The translations under genes were made by a program, and so were the position numbers. A stretch of 64,000 nt of DNA from Paragonimus westermani (taxonomy: Eukaryota; Platyhelminthes; Trematoda; Plagiorchiida; Troglotrematidae). Positions 38,605-51,190 of the stretch are shown here, in pieces. The notes beneath the pieces are model-generated. The model searched no databases. It was not told where the DNA came from and saw nothing but the letters and a program-made list of their open reading frames with translations. Positions within the stretch are counted from its first letter, which is position 1. Every line of letters begins with the position of its first letter. Location: positions 1 through 64,000 of the forward strand of contig QNGE01003562.1 of the NCBI GenBank assembly GCA_008508345.1, written 5' to 3'.

Positions 38605-38937
38605 ACAACCAAACGCGAGGTGTTGATGAAGAAGACGCCCATATGCTACACAGTTTTACCAGAATCAATAATTTCTCGATAGTTTTAGCGTTGAACAAGC
38701 AGTGAGTGAAGCGCTCTCTGGCATTCAGCATTCATGGATTCAGTATACGTGATGCGCGCCCAGTTTAGAAGAGACCGGACAATGACAAACGTGAACACTG
38801 CATGGACTTCAAACACTGACAGAAACAGACGCGGGTTTTTCAAAACCTCCAGGGTGTAGTCACGCCTGGGTAGTCAACAACGGGGGACATTTGGCGGATT
38901 TTACGTGATATAGCAAGAAGGTTAGGTAACTCAGTCT

Positions 38938-39068
38938 AAATGTGAAGTTTCTGAGCCCCATAACTGACCCCACAGCTCACCCGGTAGACCATTTTCTTCA
39001 TCTAAGCACACCGTTTCGCCTGATGGTTCGATTCCGTTGGAAGACCACATTTTTGCAGTTGGATACCT
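38938..39068 (+). repeat. SINE-like repeat, family A copy 3
   Basis: The block order matches the 41.8 kb copy: TCTGAGCCCC for the left edge, CAGCTCACCCGGTAGACC for the A-box/D-arm, B-box GGTTCGATTCC at 39024-39034, and TTTTTGCAGTTGG for the segment that reads TTTTCACAGTTGGG there. Confidence 0.6.
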
Positions 39069-40940
39069 TTCATATTTATCATCTTATAAACTATTTATGG
39101 ACTTTCTAATTCATTTGGACACTGCTACCAGCATCGCTTCCTAAGGAGTCAACCTCAAAAGTACTCTGACAATCATTGTGACTCTGAGATCGTTCGATTT
39201 GCTTCCTCAGATATTTGGTCTATCCAAATGAATCCCTTCAGAACAGTGTTGAACATTAATTTGAAAATTATCATCAACTTAACCCTGGACGGTTGTAAGT
39301 TCATTCGCGACAGGCTGAAACCGACAGGACTCCAAAAATGAGAATTATTCTATTAGTTAGTTAGCGAGGTACTCAAATAAATTGCGCATATTTAACGTTT
39401 AATTCACCATCGGGAAATATAGGACTATGTAAGCCAAATCAATCCCCCAGAACTGTGAAATTACTATAATCCTGTTTAAAGATGATTGAATTTTCCTTTC
39501 TTATCCGAACATCCGTCATATTAATAGGACCGGTTTGTGCTTTATCGCGTTGAGTAGGCCAACGTACTCGTCGCAATGAGTTACGCTGTTTGTTCTTCAT
39601 GGAATATCTCTTCTTCTGCCAGAAAGAACCTAGTTAGCAGATAGTGACTGCGTTTGTATCAATAAGGATATATATATGCGAAGCTCTCAAAACTGATACC
39701 TGAGACAAACAAGCAACTATGAGATAGATTTTTCTAGACTTAACGTCCGGTGACTTACTGGAGTCATAATAAAAAATTTGGAGAAGACATTACTTGCTAA
39801 AATTTCATACAAATGAAACAAAATGACTATGTTTTGGTACGAATATCGTGGGATGTGACTGAGACGTGAGGCTCTGGAAGTCCTGCGGAAGCCCCTCTCT
39901 AAACTAGCGTTTGGTGAGTACAGGAATTTTGACCGGTGTTTCGCCGATAGACTGCATCAAAAAGTCCTTAATATACAAAATTCGCAACATAAGATGTTCT
40001 GCATACACTGTTTTGAAAGAGGGATAAAACGGTTTCTTAACATGGATCACCTGGCTGGTATACTAAAAAGGTGTGTTATATGACAAATGTAATTAGTACG
40101 CTACTGCTGAATCGAGTTTTGGTCACCGTCACAAATTTCGTCATTTGGGATGACAACAGGAAGCTAAATTTGAACACTTTAGAAGTGTTGAGTACGTAAC
40201 CACGTGAATGTCTGATCACTGAGCAATCTATCACATGACGTTATTCAGCTGACCAGTAGTAATGTGCATTTTTAACAAATGATGGAGAGGCAGATGATGT
40301 GAATCAACGGATGGTTATACGAAGACTGGTGTTAAAACCATTTGGGTGCGTTTGTCGTTCTGTGTTTGGTACGTTAGGGAATAATGAATTTGTTGACACG
40401 TGGTAAATGTGTTCGCGCAGACTTGATCCTGAATTCGTCTTTATTTCGATTTTTCTCTGAACGGTCTAAACGTATGGTGTGCTATGTCTGCATCTATAAA
40501 TTGGTTATTTTTCCAAATTTCACACCCATTGTTGCTTATCTACTAACAATTTCTTACTTAATACTGTTTGACACACCCTCAACTTTATGTAAGCCCAATT
40601 GTTTTAATGAAATAATGCTCTGTTGGCTGGCCCCCAGTTGAGAAATCGTTTTTGGTTTACTCATTTCGAACGTTCTTTTTGGTGAGTAATTGTGGCATTC
40701 GATTAATTCACTTTTGAGGCGAGGGAGGACTTCTACTGTAAGTTCCACAATAGTACCGTATAACTCTCAATCTCCTTGAACGTCTCTTCTCGGATTTGAA
40801 AGATAGTTTCATCAACGCGACCGCCTGGATCAGCGTTGCTAGAATTGTCTACTAGGAGTTCATGAGGAGGTTATCTTGAGTCGCCAACCGTGACAACTAC
40901 CGGTGAGTACAAAAAAGTCAGATAGCTGATAACTGCTATA
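39069..40940. other. Region without recognisable gene
   Basis: The longest frame is 85 codons (40384-40641 plus), hydrophobic in its middle and without family signature. No RNA gene or mobile element is seen. Confidence 0.5.
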
Positions 40941-40950
40941 CAAATTCCAG

Positions 40951-41193
40951 TTGGCACTATCTGAAGCCGACCAACCACCTGGAAAACAAAACAGAACTCG
41001 TACCACAGTTGCTCTTTGCCGATGTCATACAAGAAAACCTCTCCCAACTGTCATTGGATTACATTCCAAACGCAATGTCATCGGTGTGATCCGCAAGCGC
41101 CTTAAGGCGCAACCATGTGCTGCAGGTCTACACACTCATTTAGTTGCCTTGTACAATTGTGACTCGATCAACAGACGTAGGCAGCTCGATTGA
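40951..41193 (+). pseudogene. Possible Penelope-like linker remnant
   Basis: This open frame of 80 codons contains VIGVIRKRLKAQPCAAGLH. It resembles the segment between the RT and the endonuclease in PLEs, where a G-x-I-x-R-R-L-x-x-A stretch is followed by A-A-x-L (compare FVIKRILKAA at 25.2 kb and NSIKRTFNAAEL at 59.4 kb). There is no convincing GIY-YIG signature after it. The match is short, and the frame could be unrelated. Confidence 0.3.
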
Positions 41194-41824
41194 ATCGACT
41201 GCTTTCATTCTGCGTCGACTAGGCTGTCATCCAAGCATACAATCGATGCGTACAACTCTAAAAACTATACTTAGGTAGACCATAATTTTAATTTTATAAA
41301 GCTTTCCAAATTGCTGGGAAACAAAGTATAACTGAAAGTGTGTGCCTTTGTGCATTGTCCAAAAAGTGTAGCACTCTCCAGAAGGTAAAAAAATTTGCCA
41401 GTCCTAGGTTCCAATTTACTTAGTTTCCACGATAACTTTATTTTAAAATTCAGCACCTTAAAATGTCAACTTACCCCCAGGTTAACTAGTGATACCCATA
41501 TATTTCCGGTGCACACACAACGATGCCTAGTTTGATTCTCAGGTGTTGGTCGGATGCTATAACGGCTGAAAGTAATCAATCCAGAATATGCAAGCACTCG
41601 CTGCCCGGGTGCAATCTGATGTCATCTTGTCTCGAGGACTAGAAGGGTGGACACAGAACCAGCACCTAATCCGTGTTGTTTTGTTGGACATAACTTGACC
41701 TTTGTCCCTTCACTAGTCTCAATGCTCTGAGTGGTAAATAGCGCGATTGTTCATGATTTATTTCAAGATTACTTGCGTGTCGGACTATGGTAGGCAGAAG
41801 TTCTCTGAAATGTTACAGACTAAA

Positions 41825-41985
41825 AATTTCCGAGCTCCCGGTGTGGCTTCGTAGCTCGGCTGGTAGAGCGCTTGCCGCGTTGAGGCATGTTGTGTCTGTC
41901 GCTGGTTCGAATCCAGCCGAAACCCTAACTTTTCACAGTTGGGTCTCATCTAAAGACTAAAAATTATCTGGGCACGCGCCAGGCA
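41825..41985 (+). repeat. SINE-like repeat, family A copy 4, with near-intact tRNA-like head
   Basis: The tRNA-like head spans 41845-41924. The acceptor strands GGCTTCG and CGAAACC pair at six of seven positions. The D-arm is GCTC...GAGC around the A-box TAGCTCGGCTGG. The T-arm is GCTGG-TTCGAAT-CCAGC with the B-box at 41904-41914. The anticodon stem is poor (four pairs, TGCC/GGCA), base 33 is C rather than the universal U, and the variable region is about 13 nt. It is therefore unlikely to be a working tRNA. Three more diverged relatives in this window, which share sequence beyond the tRNA part on both sides, favour a tRNA-derived SINE. A tRNA pseudogene is the alternative. Confidence 0.65.
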
Positions 41986-43540
41986 AATTTCGGTAGTTGA
42001 ATCAACTAGCGTATCTTGAAAAATGGTGGAAAACATTTCGTGGAACACGTTGAAAATGTGTCCGCTTGAAGCGTTTGTACACTACAATTACAAAAATATC
42101 TGGCTCATTCAGAGAAGTCGTTTTTCCATGTTTCGTATGAGGACATGAAAGACAGGGTGAACCAGCCGTCATTGGAGGCACTATTTACGAGAAAGCAATC
42201 AACTTCACCAGACTACTTCACGTGTGCTGGTTTTTCGCACTTAAATGATAGTTTTATTGCTGGTGAGCCCGATAGGGGATACACGTCTGTGTAGTAAACC
42301 CGATCATTCATCTTAATTCTGCGTAAATCTACGGCAAAATGAAACCCGTCCACTAACATTCACGTCCAAATTGTGCAATCTTCCATTGCATTAAAATGGA
42401 AGTTGGCGAGGTAATATTGGACAAATTATAGCTACTCAAGAAACGGACATCAACGAAACAGGTGAAAACATCAGCCCAAAAGGTTCCTGAAGGCAGGTTG
42501 ACACCAGTCCTGTTTAGTAGTAAGGGGAGAATAATATTTCCAAAGAACGTTGCCAGGGCATATAAAAATTAAACGCTAATTAAATGTCATAACCTGATGT
42601 TACTAACCTGACAACTCTTGAAGTCAAGCTGGACAACAAACCTGTTCGAATTAATTATGTGTCAAGTGGCTTGACAACCAGGATAACACAAACTGGTAAC
42701 TGAGTGGCCGGATGATGCACAACATAAAACAGACTGTTCTCAAAATTAAATTTTGTCTCTATGTAAACAATGATCTCAGTGAGTGAGAGGGTGGGAGAGT
42801 TAAGGTTGCAGCTTGTGTTTGCTAACAATTACATAGAAGTTGCTCTAAGTTGTGAATTTCAGTGATTATAGGATAGAAGTCCTGTGCACATAAACCTTCT
42901 CTGAACTCCAGGATCAGAACTACGCTGTCGAACACTAGTAGTGTCCATGGCTGAACACATTCGGACTCACGAGTTTCGATGGATTTCCTGACAAATGGTA
43001 ACCGATCTGGCGATAACTTTTCACACCAACGGAATGGTGTGAATGGGTCAGATGAGCGACCGTCGCACTTTAACCTGCCTTAGTTACACCAGTGAAAACG
43101 AATAATTTTTAGATCCGAGCGACTTCGCACAACAGTGCTTATCAACAGCGCATCTAGTTCTGAAGGATGTGGTGATTCTTTCTGAAACCACTTCAGCCAC
43201 AGACGTGCTAATAGAATGAGTCACGAGACGAACCGTAAAATGCAAGCAAGAATTGTGACCAGGTGGCCGTAAAGGCAAATTCTAAACCCCACAGATATAG
43301 TTAGACATAGATCGGACGTCAACCTACCGTTACGCCACACGGTCACCAGTAGATGATCAGCTCTAGTTAAACTGGTTATAATTAACTTATGACCAAAGAA
43401 TTTGCAAGGATTAAGCAAGGTTTCATATAAACGCAAGTAAGGAGTACCGGATATTGTAACAAAGCAGCGTAATATGGTGTAAACCTTGAGCGCTTGCAAT
43501 CTGAGTTGGCTAGTGGTTGCTGCGAATATCGCCAATTCGC
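41986..43540. other. Region without recognisable gene
   Basis: Minus-strand frames at 43084-43278 and 43221-43583 (120 codons) overlap the start of the next element and have no domain I know. Otherwise the frames are short. Confidence 0.5.
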
Positions 43541-43549
43541 CCCTATATA

Positions 43550-44900
43550 TTAGGGCCCAGATTACACGTGAACCTGATATCATTCTACTCGCTGGACCAG
43601 AGAAAGTACTAGAAACGTTTTTAGCAAATCTGATTATACTGACAACTTGGTACCGATCCTATCAGATGCTATCAATTCCAAGAAGACAGAGATTGAGGAA
43701 GTCAAAACAAACCCGGTCTATAATCCGGTGATTAACCTCTTAAACGGGATATGCAACAGCCGAATACCGTGCAAATCCAGTCTGACTAGACGAAACCATC
43801 CAAGTCTATCATCTCACATCTGTACGGTCTTCTCAAGATTCTTACATTAAGTTTTCTATTTTCAAGCATATTTAGTAAGTGCGGTTCACCATATCACCAT
43901 GTGGTTAGCAGAAGCGCCGTAGCCTGTAATTATGCCTATGTAGTCTTCGTGACAGGTTCGAGATTACACATTCTGTGAAAGGTATTAACTTTAGGCTTGG
44001 GAACGTAGAGTGGCCGTGTGTAATCCGGATATTCACAAATTTTCTGCTGGTGAACAGGATTATTTTTTGGGGGATCATATGGAACAGCCAGAGCACATAT
44101 TCAGATTACAAGAATTGGTCATAAACTAACCGGTTTTATATGACACTCTCAATTATCACTTCATTTGGACCAACAAGTTGTGACGACAATCGGATGCAGT
44201 AGCAACTGGATCCATTTTATATCTACTCCTGCGGAAATACTCACAGAAAACATTGAATTCCAACATCAACCTACTATTCACGGTTTTCGTATGTACCGTC
44301 GATACGTTGATGACATGTTTTGCTGTTTGCATTCACTTAGTCTGTTGGCAACTATCTTTCCGAGTCCTAAAATAACATGAGCTTTAGTTCGCTTCACCTC
44401 AGAAGAAAAGTCGAATAATACAATCAATCTTTTAAAAGTCGGATTAACTAGCCGCCAATACACTACTCCGATTAGGTCGGTCTATTGTGAGCCAGCATGG
44501 ATAGGCCAGTATATCTTGTACACACTAAACAAAAGCGAAGTTAAGCTCAGTGGTTGCCAACTACAGCAAGATAGATTTGTTCAGATGGTGCAGGGGAGCA
44601 CGAATTTAAAACAGTTTAGATCGTGTGACAAAAATGGTTTCCCGGATCAATTCACCTCTTCGATTGGGGGTGGGAGCGAAGTTTCGCAAGAGGCAGTGCC
44701 AATTGTTGGAAAGAAAAGGTGTTTTAAAAACTTCTACATAAAAGGAACGCTGCAACAGATCACTTCAACTGTTATGTCTGTTGTTCGCTAAGTCGTACCT
44801 TCCGAATGTAACCTTAGGAAACTGGTTTATTATAATGTTGCTATTAAGACTGAGCCTGCAAGACAAGCTACCATCCCTCAAACAATCAGATTAGTCATAA
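43550..44900 (+). pseudogene. Decayed Penelope-like element: reverse transcriptase domain and start of linker
   Basis: Near 43830-43855 the plus strand encodes LYGLLKILT, the PLE RT motif usually L-Y-G-L-P-K-I-H-K. At 44165-44380 one frame holds PAEILTENIE and then YRRYVDDMFC, the catalytic Y-V-D-D in the R-Y-V-D-D-x-F form typical of PLEs. At about 44480-44520, RSVYCEPAWIGQYI matches S-V-Y-R-K-P-T-W-x-G-Q-Y-L. FYIKGTLQQITSTV at about 44735-44775 resembles the L-P-F-K-G-D block before the endonuclease. The order is right, but stops, shifts and a tRNA-like stretch at 43.9 kb interrupt it, and no GIY-YIG core follows. The catalytic DD is kept, yet the copy cannot make a continuous protein. Confidence 0.8.
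43885..43995 (+). repeat. Possible tRNA-like SINE head inside the PLE RT
   Basis: GTGGTTAGCAGAAGCGCC resembles an A-box/D-arm, and CAGGTTCGAGATTAC, about 50 bp later, resembles a B-box. It sits between the two halves of the PLE RT. The 3' half of the box departs from GGTTCGANNCC, and no flanking duplication was identified. Confidence 0.35.
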
Positions 44901-47900
44901 CCACATAATTATATGTTGTGATCCGTGATCTTTTCAAGAGGAGGTCGATTCAACTAAACATTTGTCAGGAAAGTGGTGTCTGCCTATCGGAGATTATATG
45001 CGTTCAGACATATTTATCGGTGTGGATTCTAGCAACTTCCTCGTAACACACCATGCACAAACAGGTGTACTGACAAGGTGAATGACAGAGTTTTAACTTT
45101 TCTCATGGCTTATTGCTTCTCTGGTGAGGCTTGATTTGAGAAGGGCGGGGCTGACGCAGTTTTTTCAATTGCATACTAGAAAAACTAACGCCCGCGTGAC
45201 ATCTACAGAAGAACCATACCCACCAACAAAACTAGGGCTACTGGCCTCTCATCCGCGTCTCAATGAGTTAATCAGTGAATCACCTTAACTACAAGGATGT
45301 GAAACTGATTGTGCGATGCAACATCCGATGAAAGTCCGGTTCAGGTATAATAAGCTTTGTGTGGTTTCTCAGCTACTTCCAGTGTTACTCGTTTGCATTC
45401 GCTGATTAAGTTTTGTGATTCATTTTGTGACACATTTTGATAATACCCCAATACCAGTTACAAGGGTCATAAAAAAACTTTCGTCCTGTCCCTGCTTAAA
45501 ACAGGATGAGAATTCTCTGACTTTATCTCGTTTCCTTAATCGTCCGCTTATTTGGGTAGACATCAGCTCAAGACGAAGTGCTTGTGAGCCCAAAAAACTA
45601 GACATGTGTTCACCTGACAACTCATTGAACTGTGAGTGAACCCAACAAGTAGTTCTGGATAGCATGTTTGATCCCATCGGTGTCACAGTGACTACCATGT
45701 AATGCTTCATGTAAATAGGACTGTGGAAATAAATTGATCATATTCTATTGTGACCATCATTTAGCCTGCGTTGCCGCATGGGGGATTCGTGTAAAAATCA
45801 ATCGGCTGACCAAGTTAACAGATCTTCCGACATGTTACAGTTTCACAAGAGGTAGAATGAGACCATAACAGACCGAGTGCAACAAGACCGTCTTCATTCT
45901 CTTTGTTCGGGGGATAGGTGGCGAACACACGATGTTCGATAAACTTTTGTTTGAGGATAAATTGAAAATGATTTTGTTTCGTGATGGATTAAAATATACG
46001 GAACACATCGTGAAGAGGAATATTGCAATAAAGTGCCCTATTCACTGTGGGTTGGAAAGCACTTTTGCTGTTCTTGAGAATTGTTTTTATGAGACAAGAA
46101 CGCGGATGGTGCAGCGGTTGGCTATTCAGAAAACTAATACATGGGTTATGGGCTTCAAACTGACTACAAAAAGAACGTTCATCTGCGTCGCAGTTGATAC
46201 GGCAGCCATTTCAATATAGAAATCCATGTTCCTGCCTCACTCCTGAATAGTTGTATAGAGCTACCGCGCGTCCCCACTACAATATGTACGTGAAAAAATC
46301 GTAGCGTTGTCACAAACTAGATAACCATGCAACCCAGTAGTTTATTTTTGCCAAGAAATAGCTTTCGAGTGGCAGGGCTACAGATTCTAGACAGATAAAA
46401 CTGGGTCACCTTAAAGACCATTCAGTGCGCTGTAACCTTTCAATTTTTTGACGTGACAGTTACTTATCCGGCTAAATTCAAGAGTGTAAAACGTGGTCTG
46501 CCATCACTTGATCAGAACACACACCTGAGCATGGAGGCATCTGACGTTAGCGCGTCTTTTGCTCTGGTGAAATAAATTTGACATTTTGTCGCGACCTGTT
46601 TACACCTGAACAGATCCATTAGTTGCCAAAATAACAGGATATCATTGGTTTGTTTTTCTTCAGGTGGTACCTGTGACCTGAGGCAATGATATCGTCGCAA
46701 TCACATTTCAGTACAACACAGGGGGTAGGTGCAAACTATAATCTTGACTCACTTAATCCAAATGCATTTTATCAATCAATGTAACGGTTTCCTTACACGT
46801 TGTTTGGTTTCACTCTTGGACCGAAACAGATCACCCGTTTTAGGATTGGTGTGCAAACCAATGATCATCCACCACAGCCTCGGAAGGCTTTGAGAGAAGG
46901 TTGTGCAAATCTTTGGCCTGCGTGACCAGCAAAAGTTAAGGAAACTAATTCACACATCTCGTCCTCTGGTGGAAAAGTGCACAGACTATAATCTACCGCT
47001 TACCAAATAAGTGCTGGGTTCGTTTCTGCAGCGCGCGTCGAGTTGATGAGACCCACCTAGGCCGAATCAGCTCTCTGCCAATTCCCTGGTAGTAACTTGT
47101 GCCAGATGCGTGCAACCAAGGTGTCCGTTGGATAGCAAAAGTTTGCGAGTAACGAAGTGATTCACATCACTGAAAATGACGTTGTCAGGCAGAAACAAAC
47201 AGTTGTTTAGTTGATCCGATTTTGTTCACTCCTTGATGCATGAGACACTAAACACTAACAACGGTAAACTAACCAAACAAATGTAATAAGGAACTGGGAA
47301 ACGAAAGTACCTCCGAGAAAACCGCAGTAGTACAGAAATTCGCAAGTTGATTTTGTTCATTTTTTGCCAAGTTGCAATAGCGAATTACAAGTTGTTAGTT
47401 CAAATTTGTCGTAGAAGAGGAGTCAAAGTTTGTATGTATGATCATTACATTCCACGCAGGTTGCTCACTGCCCCTGTGAACAGCTCTGTTTACTACTACC
47501 CTATGCTTTTTGCCTACTTTTTACATTATTTACAACGAAGATCTTTGTTTTAATACTTGAAATATAGCACAATGTAGTCGGTAGCATTTCTTCCCTGGAT
47601 GTATAACGCTTAACAGACGTGAACGTATTTGGTTTGCACGTGGGTAATTCTGTGCATCATCTCACAACACATCCCTCAAATTGCCCTCTGCATTTCAAGA
47701 TCCATGTTCTTGCAGGTCTTTATTTGGCGTCAAACCCGAAAACTGAACTTGATAGAACGGCAGTGTTATCTGCAGGTTGCGTGCAATCCTCACCCCACCT
47801 CAGTTCAAATGTTTCTCTGACAAAACTGAAATTAACGCATTTTCTGGACAAATTTACTTCTTCCATCATCCTCTATTTTAAACCAGTTTTGGCAGCGTAT

Positions 47901-48520
47901 CACGTGATGATATCGCTGGTGTGTTTGGATAAGCTAGAAGTTCTTATCTGCCCATCTCCACAGAATCAATTACTGAAGTAACAGAGATGGCCCGGCTCCT
48001 CCACTACATTCAAACTCAATGATAACAGACAGTTCATAGCTGAAGATATCTACGATGCCGTTAACAACTATGTTCCAGTGAGGTATCCCTCACCTAGTAT
48101 GAGGCTGAGACGCCTGCGGAGTTGAATCAAACGGTTGACCACATTGAAACGGTTAGCCGGGAACAAGTATCAATTAGAACAAACTGGCCGTGCGCATTTT
48201 GAGTATGTCATGTGGCGGACTTATACCACAGTTACTATCAGACAGGACTGATTTGACAGTCAATGCCTTCTTGCTGAAAAGCTGAATAAAAATCACAAGC
48301 TTTCTCTGCAAAACGTTGCGACATGCAAAAGAAGTAAATTTGGCGGTTTGCAACTGCAAACCTCTGGTGAATTTATCAGTACAGATGTGTAGAGGGTCAA
48401 CATTGAGTAAACGATAAGTAATTGTGTGTAGCTACAAATGCAAACACATTTTGATTGCATCGGCGGCAAACTGATTTAATCATCTCGATTTTTCGCTTCA
48501 CATGTGAGAGTCAAGTAAGA
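44901..48520. other. Region without recognisable gene
   Basis: The longest frame is 120 codons (47619-47981 plus), followed by 96 codons (45420-45710 minus) and 95 codons (45932-46219 plus). No known domain is visible. A weak A-box/B-box pair lies at about 46968-47030 (GGTGGAAAAGTGCAC, later GGGTTCGTTTC). It may be another old tRNA-derived repeat and is recorded here only as a possibility. Confidence 0.4.
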
Positions 48521-48524
48521 GGAC

Positions 48525-49260
48525 CTACCAACCCACAGTTCACCCGGTGCAAACTTGATGTCCGTTGTCGACTTGAAAAACGACACCACGGAAATGGCAG
48601 AACCGCTTAGAGTATTTTTCAAGTATTTCCTTTCAACCGGCCGTCTATCGTATGGCTGGAAACAGTGCACAATTGCACTTATCTTCAAATGTGAGTGCGG
48701 AAGTTTCCCAGCAAACTGCCGGCCGGTAGCGTTGATTTCAGTGACCCCTAAAGTAATGGGAAGCCTACAGAATGACCTCTTTTGAGCTAAGGCTGAATAC
48801 CTCCAACAAATCACCGAGAATCAACGTGACTTCTGTTGGGGAGACTCACGCGTCACCAATCTCTCTGTTGCTAGCGATGTTTGGACGACGGCTATAGACG
48901 CAGGACTGACCATAAAACGTGGCCATAAACGTGTCGTATCTTGACTTTTCAAAGCCCTTGAGAAAGTTGATCTTTCCCTCTTTGCTGCAAGACATGATTA
49001 GTCGTGACCTTGACGCGCAGTTAATCCCTGGTTAGAGGGTAATCTAAGGTCAACGGACAGCTGTTGGAGGGGTTTTCAGCCAACAACAGCGTTTCGCAAT
49101 GATCAATTTTACGACTACTGTTATTCACTCTTTTCCTTTGTGAACTACCTAGCATACTCAACTCGCTGGCTTTGCTCTTGACTGGTGACGAAGCTCCGGT
49201 GAGTTCCAGAGTATCTAGAACATGTGGCGACCTTACAACACGATTCATACTACCGTAAGT
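48525..49260 (+). pseudogene. CR1/Jockey-type LINE reverse transcriptase, decayed
   Basis: The frame at 48555-48785 gives MAEPLRVFFKYFLSTGRL, then GWKQCTIALIFK and ANCRPVALISVTPKVM. These are the RT opening blocks of CR1/Jockey LINEs (I-A-x-P-L-x-x-x-F-x-x-S-L-x-x-G-x-x-P-x-x-W, then P-I-F-K and N-Y-R-P-V-S-L-T-S-V). At about 48830-48965 come ENQRDF, RVTNLSVASDVW and, after a stop, LFKALEKVD (family L-D-F-S-K-A-F-D-x-V). Near 49110-49195, RLLLFTLFLCELPSILNS matches L-G-P-L-L-F-x-L-F-x-N-D-L-P, followed by LLLTGDEAPV in place of L-L-F-A-D-D. The order is complete through the catalytic motif, but stops and shifts are frequent and the Asp pair is lost. Confidence 0.85.
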
Positions 49261-51185
49261 CAGCGATTTGTAGAAAGTATTTTGATATCCACTACTAACA
49301 AATTAATCTGCAAGATCCTTTAACCCTGAGTTACCCACTGTCACATCCCTCCCACTAAATAAGAATGAACGTTTGAGAGGTTACTCGCCGAAACTGAGTG
49401 ATGGAACAAGCAGGTAACTTTGTCCAGTTTCCCAGGTCACCAGCTGTGCATTTCTGGATGAATATTGTTTCAAGGCGTTTCAGTTTTCGCTGTCAAATCG
49501 ACTACAATCAGCAGTTTCATTCTATTAACCTTTTGTTAACTCCCATTCACTATTGCCCCATACCAATAAACCCCCCAGCACAAGGATCCAGTGCCCAGCA
49601 CAGAGGCAGGAGCTCACAAACAAATAAATTTTGCCCTCCCGTGACAGCCCATCAAACTATGTGGCTCTCATTAGGTTCTCTTTTAACAAAGTAGTCAGCC
49701 GTACTTGAGATACATTTTAGCCTCCTACATAAATGTCACGACGTCTTACAGCGCTCGACTTCGTCAGTCGGTTCCGGGCAGTTTTCACTATAACGAACGA
49801 CTGCACCAGTAATACGTCTGGTAAATAAAGCAAAGCCAAGTGGACATCAACCCAGATTTCCGTCCCAATCTGCGTTACTGAAAAAAGCTTACAAATTATT
49901 TCAACTCAAACTATACCACATAGTTAATGGAACAACGTGTAGTGTACTGGTAATTATGACCGATACTCAGTCGAATATGGTTGAGATGAAGGCTAGTTAG
50001 AATCGGCACGTTCTGCCCCTACGCAAGCTGTGACAGAATAGGTTGTCAAGTTTTCCTTCAAAGCTTCTGGTAAGCAATAATCCTGGCATCCATAATTTTG
50101 TCCTGGTCTATCAGCGGAACGTTGGCACCCGAGCAAACGGTGAATTTCATTGAAGGCAGCGCGTGGGTTTGCTTGTTGCAACGTTGATAAATCTGTACAA
50201 CAAGCCGGAAGGCTTGAACACCTCAGCGTGAAAATCGCTTTTACCAGCGGTAACCACTCGAATTGTTGGAATTTCGTAGAACAGCTTGCGACCCCTGCAG
50301 ACTGTTAGGTTGACACCAATTAAGGCCGCCGTATGTACCTATCTCACCACTCTGAAGGATGTACGCAAAGGGTTAGAGAGAGGTACGCAGTTCAATCATA
50401 TAATGAAGGCTAATAAAGGACATGTTATATACTAAAGCATTTCTCTGGACGGACACACCATTCAGGCAAGTCACTACGGGAAGACCTACTGAACGGTATT
50501 AAGCCTATGCTAGTAAACACAGTTGTTTCGATTGATTTGACCATGGAAAACCGTTCCACCGCCCTCAACCAAATGATGTTCTCTCAGACTACACTGCTCA
50601 AAGGAGACAGACATGATCCCATAGTGGTCTGAGGGTGATCGGATTGTTGTTCCTGTTAAGTACCACATTAAAACACATTTCTTTAGGGCCATATCACCAG
50701 CTTTCCTGCCAACTGTGTCCTGGGAAGGATAGTTTAGGGCTTTCATAGCCCGCAGGACAATGCTGTTACGCAGACATCTCATTCCAACTTCCGTGTAAGT
50801 GGGCGTCTGTTTTCGGTTAACACCAATGAAAACGGTGAAACGTTTGCTTGCCAAGTTTATGGAATGCATTTGCCTGGGGACCTCGGCTAAGAATCTGGAC
50901 TACTGATTATCCAAATTTGTTGGAGAGAATTTCACAGTCTGAACTCGTTCAAGGTGCGAAAGCCCAGATATCCGGGTTGGACGTACCTTAAGTACTGGAT
51001 GTTAGTCAGGAATCGATTGCTTTTTCTTCCGGTCACCCTTTCCTGATGGTCCGACGACCAGAGGTGATTTGCTGTCCGCAATGTCCACAGTTCACGATTT
51101 TCCAGGATTCACAGCTTCGTTGCTTATCCGGGGGAAGCTATTTGTTCAAGCACTATGTGAAACCGGTTGTAGATGGAACAGCCTT
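49261..51185. other. Region without recognisable gene
   Basis: The first 400 bp may hold the eroded C-terminal part of the preceding LINE, but I could not fix any block. The minus frame 50510-50869 (119 codons) and the plus frame 49398-49694 (98 codons) have no recognised domain. Confidence 0.4.
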
Positions 51186-51190
51186 ATTTA

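Noticed and set aside
41845..41924. Functional tRNA gene with GTT anticodon
   Set aside because: The anticodon stem is weak, base 33 is not U, the variable region is about 13 nt, and three related degraded copies share flanking sequence. A SINE head is the better explanation.
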